This document shows positions 45,987 to 53,897 of a DNA stretch of 63,232 nucleotides, piece by piece. The DNA is from Mageeibacillus sp. UBA6976 (lineage in GTDB: Bacteria; Bacillota; Clostridia; Saccharofermentanales; Saccharofermentanaceae): contig DJYO01000003.1 in the NCBI GenBank assembly GCA_002450155.1, positions 1-63,232 on the forward strand, written 5' to 3'. Under the pieces are notes generated by a model, which was given only the letters and a program-made list of their open reading frames with translations, was not told the origin of the DNA and ran no database searches. Position 1 is the first letter of the stretch; every line of letters begins with the position of its first letter. The position numbers and the translations under genes were made by a program.

Positions 45987-46115
45987 CCCCGACCAAGGAT
46001 GCTGCATCGTTGTTTCTAACTCCTTTCTAACCGGAATCGGAGCTTCAGGCGTTCCTCCGCATAATTATTCACCTTACACATTGACGTCTGAAGCCTCCCC
46101 TTCCCGGGAAGGAAA

Positions 46116-47057
46116 TTAGAAGGATACCTGATTCTTTCCTTCTCTCTTGGATTTATTAACTTTCCTCTCAGCAACAGACAAAAGTTCCGACAGACTCGGA
46201 TTCTCCTTATCGTAGGTTACGAGACCTGCTGAGACAGTGATCTTCTCCTGATTGTCATCGAGTGTTACCGGATGTGATGCGATAGCATTAACGATCTGCT
46301 TGGCAATTCCCAAAGCTTTCATCTTATCTGCATCCATCAGGGCAACTGCGAATTCGTCGCCGCCGATCCTGAAGCATGTATCTGCTTTCTTCGTATTTGT
46401 AAGTATGCTCTCTGCTATGGCTTTGAGAACAACGTCTCCATTCATCTGTCCATATTGAGCATTGATCATCTTAAGATCATCTACGTCGAGTATTACGAGG
46501 GAGAATGTGCTGCCATCTTCCCTGCTGTTATACAGGCTGGTCATCTGCTCCAGCTTCTCGTAGAAATAACTCCTGTTATAAAGACCTGTCAGATCGTCAA
46601 CACGGGCGAGGAGCTCCATCTTACTGTAAGAACGCTGAAGCTCGCGCTCCATTACCTTCTGATCTGTTACATCCTTACTGACACCCCATGTGCCGATGAT
46701 CTCACCTGCATCGTTATAGAGAGGGTACTTGGATGCCATAAAATATCTGACATTGGAATCGTCCAGTACCAGTTCCTCGATTATGTTGCAGATAGGCTCG
46801 CCTGAGGCCATGACGGTGATCTCCGTATCCCTTGCAGACTGTGCAAAATCCTTGGGGAAGAAGTCGAAATCGCTCTTGCCGAGGAGTTCATCGGGACTTG
46901 CTACCCCGAGCTGCTGAGCATGCCCTACGTTATTCCAGATAAACTTGGAATCACGGTCCTTGAAGTAAACGGTGTCCGTCATGTTATTGCGGATGGTATT
47001 GATCGCGATCTTGTCGATCTCTTCCCTGTATGCGGGATCTGAATAGTCTGATACCAT
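46116..47057 (-). CDS. PAS-GGDEF diguanylate cyclase
   Basis: A 313-residue soluble protein. Residues about 20-130 are a PAS domain (DTVYFKDRDSKFIWNN, YPLYNDAGEIIGTWGVSKDV), then a short helix leads into a GGDEF domain (about 150-313) with the active FRIGGDEFAV motif. It should make cyclic di-GMP in response to a small ligand. The product-inhibition site just upstream reads KKAD instead of RxxD, so feedback may be weak. No membrane segment. EPS synthesis at the other end of the window could be a target, but nothing here shows it. Confidence 0.9.
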   Translation of the reverse strand: MVSDYSDPAYREEIDKIAINTIRNNMTDTVYFKDRDSKFIWNNVGHAQQLGVASPDELLGKSDFDFFPKDFAQSARDTEITVMASGEPICNIIEELVLDDSNVRYFMASKYPLYNDAGEIIGTWGVSKDVTDQKVMERELQRSYSKMELLARVDDLTGLYNRSYFYEKLEQMTSLYNSREDGSTFSLVILDVDDLKMINAQYGQMNGDVVLKAIAESILTNTKKADTCFRIGGDEFAVALMDADKMKALGIAKQIVNAIASHPVTLDDNQEKITVSAGLVTYDKENPSLSELLSVAERKVNKSKREGKNQVSF

Positions 47058-47074
47058 GTCTTAACCTCCGATTC

Positions 47075-48328
47075 TCAGATAATGGGTTTGCTGTCCGACT
47101 CTTCTATTTTGATTCCGGCCTTGATCATGGCATTGTATAACAGGTCACTATCAAAAGCCGCAGGGGTATATACACCAGGCTTGTTCCATTTATCATTGCA
47201 CATAAGCTTGCAGGACTCAATAAGGATCGTTCCGTTCATGTATCTTAATGCGTCACAGCCGTTGTCCTTTATGCTCTTATCGTTATCCCCGGAAATACGG
47301 TAGAGCTTGGTTATCTCCTCACCATTCTTCTTGCCTGTTACATAAAGTTCAAGGCTGTAAGTACCGGTTAGAGCCTCTTCGCTTCCGTTCTGTTCAGATG
47401 CCTTCATCTTAGGGAGAACTTCTGCTACTACGTCAAGAGGTGCGACCATGGCATCTCCAACTTTGATCTTGGTCTCAGAAAGAAGACCCAGCTTGCTTAG
47501 AGTATCGATCAGATCCTGAGGCGGATTGCGCTTCTCAGGCTTAACTCCGGGAGTCAGATATCTGCTGTTCTTAACAGAGGGGATCTCCTTGATAAGGTCT
47601 GTGATTATCTCATTGTCAGATACATAGCAGGTTGTACCGTCAGCACTTAATGCCTTGACAGTAAATGCCTCCTCTGCCTTGGGCACGCCGTTTTCGATAG
47701 TAAATACCGGCTGATCGTTGCCTGCTGCAGAGTTCATTACAGGCTTCTTGACGTCTTCTGAATAGAGGATCTCTTCCGGGGCTTTGCTCTGAGCCTTAGG
47801 AGGAGTGCCACTCTTAACCTCAACGATATCCACCCTGCTTATCTCGCTGAAATCTCTCTTGGCAACACGGCCGAGAATAGCGGTGATGCCGGCAGGGTTA
47901 AGACCTGCACCGACTACGGCAGTCTTGTTTATATTGCGAAACTTGCCGAAGGATTCAAACTGCTCAGACAACAGAGAAGTGGATGTCGGCTCCTTGGGAA
48001 CATTAAAGAGAGCTCCGTCAAGATATGAGGCATTTGCCTGTATGGCAAGCTCAAGTGCGTTGGGGCTCATCTCCGGAGGGAGCAGATTGATTACAAGTTC
48101 CGGCGCTGTTATGCGGATCATCATCATGGCTCCGCTTACATTGTGAACGTCGATACCGGCTGTAGTGATCCTCTCTCCCTTGCTCATGGCAAGTTCTCTT
48201 AATTCATCACAGTCCTCCTTATTGCGTGAAGCAATACAGATCGCTGAGTGATAGATCGGTTCTTCGCATAGTGTGAGCAGGAGTCTTTTTGCTATATCGT
48301 TACATCCTAAGATGAGGATACGTTTCAT
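47075..48328 (-). CDS. Saccharopine dehydrogenase family protein
   Basis: A 417-residue NAD(P)-dependent enzyme: N-terminal RILILGCNDIAKRLL Rossmann start, VINLLPPEMSPNALELAIQ and AVVGAGLNPAGITAI, the layout of saccharopine reductase / carboxynorspermidine synthase relatives. Substrate uncertain: lysine-pathway or polyamine roles are both possible. I use the ATG at 48328, with AAAGGCG 8-10 bases upstream, instead of one six codons earlier. The gene precedes the GGDEF gene by 17 bases on the same strand, so they may share a transcript. Confidence 0.75.
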   Translation of the reverse strand: MKRILILGCNDIAKRLLLTLCEEPIYHSAICIASRNKEDCDELRELAMSKGERITTAGIDVHNVSGAMMMIRITAPELVINLLPPEMSPNALELAIQANASYLDGALFNVPKEPTSTSLLSEQFESFGKFRNINKTAVVGAGLNPAGITAILGRVAKRDFSEISRVDIVEVKSGTPPKAQSKAPEEILYSEDVKKPVMNSAAGNDQPVFTIENGVPKAEEAFTVKALSADGTTCYVSDNEIITDLIKEIPSVKNSRYLTPGVKPEKRNPPQDLIDTLSKLGLLSETKIKVGDAMVAPLDVVAEVLPKMKASEQNGSEEALTGTYSLELYVTGKKNGEEITKLYRISGDNDKSIKDNGCDALRYMNGTILIESCKLMCNDKWNKPGVYTPAAFDSDLLYNAMIKAGIKIEESDSKPII

Positions 48329-48378
48329 AGTTGTATCGCCTTTCAAATTTCTTTTTTCATTTTACTTAAAAGGGAACA

Positions 48379-48463
48379 AATCGGCAATCAGAAATGTCTT
48401 TTTTTCGATAAATGCATAAAGCAAACTGATTTTTGCTTTGTTTTTTCTGATTGTATGCCGATT
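48379..48463. promoter_or_regulatory. Large inverted repeat in the divergent region
   Basis: AATCGGCAATCAGAAA (48379-48394) is matched by TTTCTGATTGTATGCCGATT (48444-48463), complementary apart from a four-base bulge. Inside lies an 8-bp stem AAAGCAAA / TTTGCTTT (48418-48439) followed by a T run. It stands between the divergent saccharopine-dehydrogenase-like and amino-acid transporter genes; a TATAAT lies just after it at 48488. Confidence 0.5.
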
Positions 48464-48487
48464 TACCTTGAGTTTTTAACCTTGTAT

Positions 48488-48493
48488 TATAAT
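48488..48493 (+). promoter_or_regulatory. -10 element of the amino-acid ABC operon
   Basis: A consensus TATAAT, 31 bases before the binding-protein ATG. The best upstream -35 (CTTGAG or ACCTTG) is weak, so an activator or the adjacent inverted repeat may matter. Confidence 0.5.
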
Positions 48494-48523
48494 TATGCTA
48501 TTTCTACGAAGGAGATGAATGTT

Positions 48524-49306
48524 ATGAATTCAATCGCAAAGAAAGTAATCGCTATTGCTCTTACAGCAACAATGGCACTCGGTTTTGCAGCATGCTCCTC
48601 ATCCAAGGGCGGTATGACCGTTGAAGAGGGCAAGCTCGTTGTGGCTACAAACGCTTTCTTCCCCCCTTATGAATACTATGAGGGCGAAGATATCGTAGGT
48701 ATCGATGCTGAGATCGCACAGGCAGTCGCTGACAAGCTTGGTCTTGAGCTCGTTATCGAGGATGTTTCTTTTGACTCTATCCTCGCAGGCATCCAGGCAG
48801 GCAAGTACGACATCGGATGTGCAGGCATGACAGTTACTGAGGACAGACTTAAGTCTGTTAACTTCACAACAACTTATGCTACAGGCATTCAGTCAGTAAT
48901 CGTACTCGAAGGTTCTGAGATCACTGATGTTGATACACTCTTAGCAGGTGATTACATCGTTGGTGTTCAGTCCGGTACAACAGGTGATATCTACATGTCT
49001 GACACTCCTGAGAACGGTGGTGTAGGTGAAGATAGAGTTGACCGTTACGCAAGAGGTAACGATGCAGTTGTAGCTCTTCTTTCCGGCAAGGTTGACGCAG
49101 TTGTTATCGACAACGAGCCTGCTAAATCTTTCGTTGAAGCTAACGAAGGTCTTGCAATCCTTGATACAGCTTATGCTGAAGAGGAGTACGCTATGGCTAT
49201 CAACAAGGAGAATCAGGAACTCCTCGATGCAGTTAACCAGGCTCTCGCAGAGCTTGAGGCTGACGGCACACTTGATGCTATCATCACAAAGTACATCCCT
49301 GCATAA
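48524..49306 (+). CDS. Polar amino acid-binding lipoprotein (family 3)
   Basis: A 260-residue binding protein: signal peptide ending in lipobox GFAAC, then the family-3 fold with FFPPYEYYEGEDIVGIDAEI, SFDSILAGIQAGKYDIG and AGMTVTEDR. It feeds the permease and ATPase encoded next. The ATG at 48524 has GAAGGAG nine bases upstream; an ATG at 48515 would abut that site and one at 48455 precedes the promoter. The exact amino acid is unknown (family: Gln, Glu, His, Cys, Arg). Confidence 0.93.
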   Translation: MNSIAKKVIAIALTATMALGFAACSSSKGGMTVEEGKLVVATNAFFPPYEYYEGEDIVGIDAEIAQAVADKLGLELVIEDVSFDSILAGIQAGKYDIGCAGMTVTEDRLKSVNFTTTYATGIQSVIVLEGSEITDVDTLLAGDYIVGVQSGTTGDIYMSDTPENGGVGEDRVDRYARGNDAVVALLSGKVDAVVIDNEPAKSFVEANEGLAILDTAYAEEEYAMAINKENQELLDAVNQALAELEADGTLDAIITKYIPA

Positions 49307-49329
49307 GTAAAAAACCATTAAATTTAGGT

Positions 49330-49369
49330 AACAGGTGGAAATAGGTCTTTATTTCCACCTGTTTTCTTT
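49330..49369 (+). terminator. Partial terminator between binding protein and permease
   Basis: AACAGGTGGAAAT (49330-49342) pairs perfectly with ATTTCCACCTGTT (49351-49363), then TTCTTT. It sits inside the operon, about 25 bases after the binding-protein stop, so it probably ends most transcripts there and gives more binding protein than permease. Confidence 0.8.
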
Positions 49370-49406
49370 ATAAAATAGTACCTGTTTGAAAAACGGAGGT
49401 ATTGCC

Positions 49407-50195
49407 ATGACCGCAGCGGCGGCTAACATCTTATTCAAAGGCTTTTTTGCTGAATTACTGGAACTCTTGCTCAAGGGCTGGAATGACATTAAGCTGGATT
49501 TTATAAACAACTTTGTCACAGATAACAGATACAGGTATATCGTCAAAGGACTTGGCGTTACTTTCACTGTTACTTTCTTTGCGACTCTGATAGGAATCGT
49601 TTTAGGTGTTATCGTTGCGATCATAAGGTCATCTCATGATACGCTGAATCAGGAATTAAGACCCGGTCTCGGCCGCACCCTTCTTAATCTGGCTAATGTT
49701 ATAAGTCACATCTATCTGACGGTCATAAGAGGTACTCCTACGGTAGTACAGCTCATGATAGCTTACTTTATCATCTGGAAATCATCCAACAACAAGGTCC
49801 TCATTGCCACCCTTGCATTCGGTATCAATTCCGGCGCATATGTAGCCGAGATAATCCGAAGCGGCATCATGAGCATAGATCCGGGTCAGTTTGAGGCAGG
49901 AAGATCACTTGGTCTTAACTATTTCCAGACAATGGCTTACATCGTTGTCCCTCAGGCACTGAAGACAGTTCTGCCCGCTCTCGCAAATGAATTCATCGTT
50001 CTCATCAAGGAGACTTCAATATCCGGCTATGTTGGTCTTGAAGACCTGTCCAAAGGTGGAGACATCATAAGATCACTGTCATTCTCGGCATTCATGCCTC
50101 TTATTGCAGTTGCGCTGATATACCTTATCATCGTATTGTTCTTCACCAAGCTGGTATCCATACTTGAGAGGAGGCTGAGAAACAGTGAGCGCTAA
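49407..50195 (+). CDS. Amino acid ABC transporter permease
   Basis: A 262-residue HisM/GlnP-type permease: GLGVTFTVTFFATLIG, IRGTPTVVQLMI, GINSGAYVAEIIRSGI and the EAA loop FEAGRSLGLNYFQTMAYIVVPQA. I use the ATG at 49407, preceded by CGGAGG; an earlier in-frame codon at 49386 has no ribosome site. The N-terminus up to about residue 45 is longer than usual and hydrophobic. Confidence 0.93.
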   Translation: MTAAAANILFKGFFAELLELLLKGWNDIKLDFINNFVTDNRYRYIVKGLGVTFTVTFFATLIGIVLGVIVAIIRSSHDTLNQELRPGLGRTLLNLANVISHIYLTVIRGTPTVVQLMIAYFIIWKSSNNKVLIATLAFGINSGAYVAEIIRSGIMSIDPGQFEAGRSLGLNYFQTMAYIVVPQALKTVLPALANEFIVLIKETSISGYVGLEDLSKGGDIIRSLSFSAFMPLIAVALIYLIIVLFFTKLVSILERRLRNSER

Positions 50196-50940
50196 AGATA
50201 ACAATGAAGTCCTGATCTCTGTAAAAGACCTGTGCAAGTACTATAACGGCGAAGAGATCAAAGCTTTGGACGGAGTATCCAATGATATACACAAGGGCGA
50301 AGTCGTGGTCATAATAGGACCTTCCGGCTCAGGCAAATCCACTTTCCTCAGATCACTTAATCTTCTGGAATACCCCACCAAGGGAACGATCGAGTTTAAG
50401 GGCGAGAACATCACTTCCCATCAGACTGATATCAACAAGCTCAGACAGAGGATGGGTATGGTTTTCCAGCACTTTAACCTCTTTCCTCACCTGACCATAA
50501 AGCGCAACATGACACTTGCTCCCATGAAGATCCTGGGTCTCAGCGAAGAAGCTGCGACCAAGCGTTGTCAGGAACTCCTTACGAAAGTTAACCTTGCAGA
50601 CCGTATAGATTCCTACCCTTCACAGCTCTCCGGCGGACAGAAGCAGCGTATTGCTATCGTAAGGGCTCTTATGATGGAACCTGAGGTCATGCTTTTCGAC
50701 GAGCCTACATCCGCACTTGACCCTGAGATGGTCGGAGAGGTTCTGGAAGTAATGAAGAAACTTGCCGAGCAGGGCATGACGATGGTATGCGTTACCCACG
50801 AGATGGGATTTGCCCGCGAAGTTGGAACCAGAGTAGTATTCATGGATCAGGGCAGGATCTTAGAGGAGAATACGCCTGAACAGATCTTCACAAATCCGCA
50901 GAATGACAGGCTCAAAGCCTTCCTTAACAAAGTACTCTAA
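50185..50940 (+). CDS. glnQ: Amino acid ABC transporter ATPase (GlnQ-like)
   Basis: A 251-residue ABC ATPase with Walker A GPSGSGKST, Q-loop VFQHFNLFPHLT, signature LSGGQKQR, Walker B VMLFDEPTSALD and the H-loop VTHEMGFAREV. It starts with GTG at 50185, overlapping the permease end by 11 bases, so translation is coupled. The stop overlaps the convergent trmL stop by four bases. Confidence 0.95.
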   Translation: MSAKDNNEVLISVKDLCKYYNGEEIKALDGVSNDIHKGEVVVIIGPSGSGKSTFLRSLNLLEYPTKGTIEFKGENITSHQTDINKLRQRMGMVFQHFNLFPHLTIKRNMTLAPMKILGLSEEAATKRCQELLTKVNLADRIDSYPSQLSGGQKQRIAIVRALMMEPEVMLFDEPTSALDPEMVGEVLEVMKKLAEQGMTMVCVTHEMGFAREVGTRVVFMDQGRILEENTPEQIFTNPQNDRLKAFLNKVL

Positions 50941-51500
50941 CGCTTGAACCTGAGCGTTGCGTCGTAGGAATAGTTCTCTTCAATGTAATCTGAGCCCTTC
51001 TGGATCTCGGCAGATGCGAGTCCGGGATAGCCTAACTGGCGCATTACCTCATATATTACGATAGCGGCGCTGTTGCTTAAGTTAAGACATCTGCAGTCAG
51101 CCGTCATCGGGATCCTGAAGCAGCTCTCCATATTGGCTCTTAATATCTCACCCGGGATGCCCGTACTTTCTTTGCCAAAGACGAGATAGATCTTCTGATC
51201 CTGAGGTACCTTTGTAAAATCGATGTCCGAAGGTGCAGACTTGCCGTACCTTGTCATGAAGAAGAAGGCACCGTCATTACACCTGCTCTTAAAATCCATA
51301 AAATCCTTGTAGAGAACATAGTCCGCCCAGGTTATATGGTTAGTCGTGGCGCGGCGGAATCTGGGATCTTCCAGATCAAAACCTGTCGGTCCGATTATAT
51401 GGAGAGCACAGTTTGCCGCTACGCAGGTGCGCATGATATTCCCGGTATTCTGCGGGATCTCCGGCTCAAAGAGGACTACATTAACCCGTTCGCCTGTCAT
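50937..51500 (-). CDS. trmL: tRNA (cytidine/uridine-34-2'-O-)-methyltransferase TrmL
   Basis: A 187-residue SPOUT methyltransferase: NVVLFEPEIPQNTGNIMRTC at the start, YLVFGKESTGIPGEIL, and CFRIPMTADCRCLNLSNSAAI forming the knot that binds S-adenosylmethionine. It methylates the wobble base of tRNA-Leu. The start overlaps the stop of the upstream phosphate transporter gene by four bases. Confidence 0.92.
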   Translation of the reverse strand: MTGERVNVVLFEPEIPQNTGNIMRTCVAANCALHIIGPTGFDLEDPRFRRATTNHITWADYVLYKDFMDFKSRCNDGAFFFMTRYGKSAPSDIDFTKVPQDQKIYLVFGKESTGIPGEILRANMESCFRIPMTADCRCLNLSNSAAIVIYEVMRQLGYPGLASAEIQKGSDYIEENYSYDATLRFKR

Positions 51501-53212
51501 GCTTTTGCGCCAAGAGCTGCTTTCTTGATCTCTGCTTCAGAGGCGGCGAGCTCGTCAGGACCAAAGGTCTTAAGACCTGCCTCGGCAGCAGCCTCAGCTA
51601 CATTTAACATGTGATCGCCGAGACGCTCAAAATCTGTAAGCATCTCTGAATAGATAACGCAGGCGTCACCTGAGCATACGCCATCCTTAAGACGCTCCAA
51701 CTGATGCTCTCTGTAATCATCTGTCATGTCATCGATCTTCTGTTCTATCTTGGCCATCTTGATATGAATTGCACTTGGCTTAGTCGTCACAAGAGTCTTA
51801 TAGCCTTCGTCTGCTATATTTACCATGTTGCGGACCTCTGCCTGAGCTTTCTCTGAGAGCTTAAGGCCCTTTTCTTCGAGCTTGTTGGCATAGCCTGCGA
51901 TATTTACGGCGTGGTCGCCCATTCGCTCAATATTACCTGTTATCTTGAACATGGCACTCATGGTGACAGCATCATCTTCTTCGAGATCAAAGACCATTAT
52001 ATGAGATATGTAATAGGAGATTTCTTTATTGAGGTAATCTATATACTCCTCCGTGGCATCGATCTCCCTCTGGATCTCTTCGCTGTTATCAATAACGGAT
52101 TCTATACTTCTCTTAACATTCTTACCGGCCATAATGAGCATTCTGCCGATCTCGTTGGATAAGGCCTTTATAAGGATAGGCGTACCAAGATGCATATCTT
52201 TGGCAAGCATGTTGGGATTTAGATATTTGAGATAGAGCTTGCCCTCCTGCTCACTGCTCTTCTCAGGGAGGATCAGGTTAACGATCTTAACAATGATATC
52301 ACCCAGAGGGAGGAGCACTATGGTCGCCACAACGTTGAATACAAGGTGCATATTGGCAAACTGTCTTGCAAGGTCATTAGGCGACAGCCATGCGACCATC
52401 TTGGCAACGGGCAGGAAAAGTGACAGGAGCGAGAACAGCGTAGTGCCGAACACGTTGAATATTAAATGCATAAGAGCTGCTCTCATTGCGTTCCTGGAGC
52501 CGCCGATCGCTGCCAGAAGAGCGTGGAAGCATGTACCTATATTAAGTCCGAAGATTATGAACATCGCCTGCTCTAAGGAGATAAGGTCTGCACCGGCAGA
52601 AGACATTGCCATAGCCTGGAGCACACCGAGACCGCCTGCAGAGCTCTGGATAACGAATACGAACAAGATACCGGTCAGTATCCCCAGTATAGGATTGTTG
52701 ATGCTTGCAAATATCTCCTTGATCTTGGGGAGCTGGGACAGAGGCTCCATGGACTCTGTCATCATATTCATACTCAGGAAGATAAAACCTATGCCGGTAA
52801 CTATCTCGCCCAGGATCTTAAGTTTCTTATCCTTGGAGAGGATGCAGAAGAAAGCACCCACAAGAGCTACGATCGGAGCCAGGGCCCCCACATCGAATGC
52901 AATGAGCTGTGAAGTGATGTTGGTACCGATATTGGCACCCATTATTATCCAGAGTGCCTGATGCAGGTTCATCATTCCCGCATTAACAAATCCAATTACC
53001 ATTACGGTGGTTGCCGTAGAGGATTGTATGAGAGCAGTTACTCCCGCACCTACGCCGACTCCTACGATACGGTTACCCGTAAGTTTACCTAAGACGTCCT
53101 TCATCTTGTTGCCTGCAATAGACTCAAGACTTGAGCTCGTCATCTTTATACTGTAAAGAAAGATTGCCATACCGGCGCTAAGACCGATCAGGGCTTTCCA
53201 AATATCCTGCAT
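51497..53212 (-). CDS. Na+/phosphate cotransporter with C-terminal PhoU-like domain
   Basis: A 571-residue NptA/YjbB-type protein. The membrane half has the duplicated inverted repeat motifs GVGAGVTALIQSSTATTVM and LFVFVIQSSAGGLGVLQAMA; the C-terminal 200 residues form helical PhoU-like bundles (MGDHAVNIAGYANKLEEKG; FERLGDHMLNVAEAAAEAG). It moves phosphate with sodium. I use the ATG at 53212 (AGGAGG upstream, promoter just before it) rather than a frame start at 53263, which would lie in the promoter. Confidence 0.9.
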   Translation of the reverse strand: MQDIWKALIGLSAGMAIFLYSIKMTSSSLESIAGNKMKDVLGKLTGNRIVGVGVGAGVTALIQSSTATTVMVIGFVNAGMMNLHQALWIIMGANIGTNITSQLIAFDVGALAPIVALVGAFFCILSKDKKLKILGEIVTGIGFIFLSMNMMTESMEPLSQLPKIKEIFASINNPILGILTGILFVFVIQSSAGGLGVLQAMAMSSAGADLISLEQAMFIIFGLNIGTCFHALLAAIGGSRNAMRAALMHLIFNVFGTTLFSLLSLFLPVAKMVAWLSPNDLARQFANMHLVFNVVATIVLLPLGDIIVKIVNLILPEKSSEQEGKLYLKYLNPNMLAKDMHLGTPILIKALSNEIGRMLIMAGKNVKRSIESVIDNSEEIQREIDATEEYIDYLNKEISYYISHIMVFDLEEDDAVTMSAMFKITGNIERMGDHAVNIAGYANKLEEKGLKLSEKAQAEVRNMVNIADEGYKTLVTTKPSAIHIKMAKIEQKIDDMTDDYREHQLERLKDGVCSGDACVIYSEMLTDFERLGDHMLNVAEAAAEAGLKTFGPDELAASEAEIKKAALGAKA

Positions 53213-53234
53213 AACTGATAGCCTCCTGATTGAT

Positions 53235-53263
53235 ATGATATTAACCGCGGAGACTAAAGTCAA
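53235..53263 (-). promoter_or_regulatory. Promoter of the Na/Pi cotransporter-trmL operon
   Basis: TTGACT and TATCAT, 17 bases apart on the minus strand, each one base off consensus. The start of transcription would fall about 15 bases before the ATG. Confidence 0.75.
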
Positions 53264-53282
53264 AGCATAATTTGGGATAATT

Positions 53283-53312
53283 CAGATATATAGATTGTTT
53301 TCTATATATCTG
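53283..53312. repeat. 11-bp perfect inverted repeat upstream of the phosphate transporter promoter
   Basis: CAGATATATAG and CTATATATCTG flank eight bases. It lies 20 bases upstream of the -35 element and 155 bases after the aro operon. It may be an operator; AT-rich and without T tract on the minus strand, it is a poor terminator. The rest of 53313-53467 holds weaker repeats but no gene. Confidence 0.5.
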
Positions 53313-53467
53313 TAAATATGTTTCATTCGGCCGGTTTTTCTTATTTAGAGTTCCGGAAAGCCTGTAAGAGCTTGAAATATTAGGCTCTCAAAAATTATAT
53401 AGATATGTATCTATGCAAATCACCGTAGAGTTTACCGCTTGATTGGGCAAAAATTTACAAATTCAGA

Positions 53468-53896
53468 TCAGAGGGCAGCAAGATAGTCTATAGCCTCAAT
53501 GTAACCGTCAAATCCCTTGCCCGTGATCGTCTTTGAACAGTAGTATGAGACATAGGATATCTGCCTGAAGCTTTCCCTCTCATTTACCTTGGATATATGT
53601 ACCTCTACTGCAGGGATGCTGACAGCCTTAAGAGCGTCCAGCAGCGCAACAGAAGTATGGGTATATGCCCCGGGATTTATCACTATTCCGTCAGTCTTAT
53701 CAAAGAAAGCCTGCTGGATGTAATCTACCAGGTCTCCCTCGTGGTTGCTCTGGAGGCATTTGACTTCGATGCCCTTGTTTTTGCAGTATTCTTCTATCAA
53801 GTTAACAAGATCACTGTAGGTATCCTTGCCGTAGATATCAGGTTCTCTTATGCCGAGCATATTAAGGTTTGGACCGTTAAGTACCAGTATTCTCAT
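53468..53896 (-). CDS. aroQ: 3-Dehydroquinate dehydratase, type II
   Basis: A 142-residue enzyme of the flavodoxin-like type II family: RILVLNGPNLNMLGIREPDIYG carries the catalytic Arg/Tyr (split here across the start), NPGAYTHTSVALLDAL and VEVHISKVNERE supply the other active-site residues. It performs the third step of the shikimate pathway. The ATG at 53896 follows the stop of the upstream fusion gene by one base, with GAGGTG before it; an ORF start 12 bases earlier is less likely. Last gene of the operon. Confidence 0.94.
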   Translation of the reverse strand: MRILVLNGPNLNMLGIREPDIYGKDTYSDLVNLIEEYCKNKGIEVKCLQSNHEGDLVDYIQQAFFDKTDGIVINPGAYTHTSVALLDALKAVSIPAVEVHISKVNERESFRQISYVSYYCSKTITGKGFDGYIEAIDYLAAL

Positions 53897-53897
53897 G

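Noticed and set aside
46099..46112. Palindrome CCTTCCCGGGAAGG as terminator after the GGDEF gene
   Set aside because: No loop and no T tract on the minus strand; it cannot be called a terminator from sequence alone.
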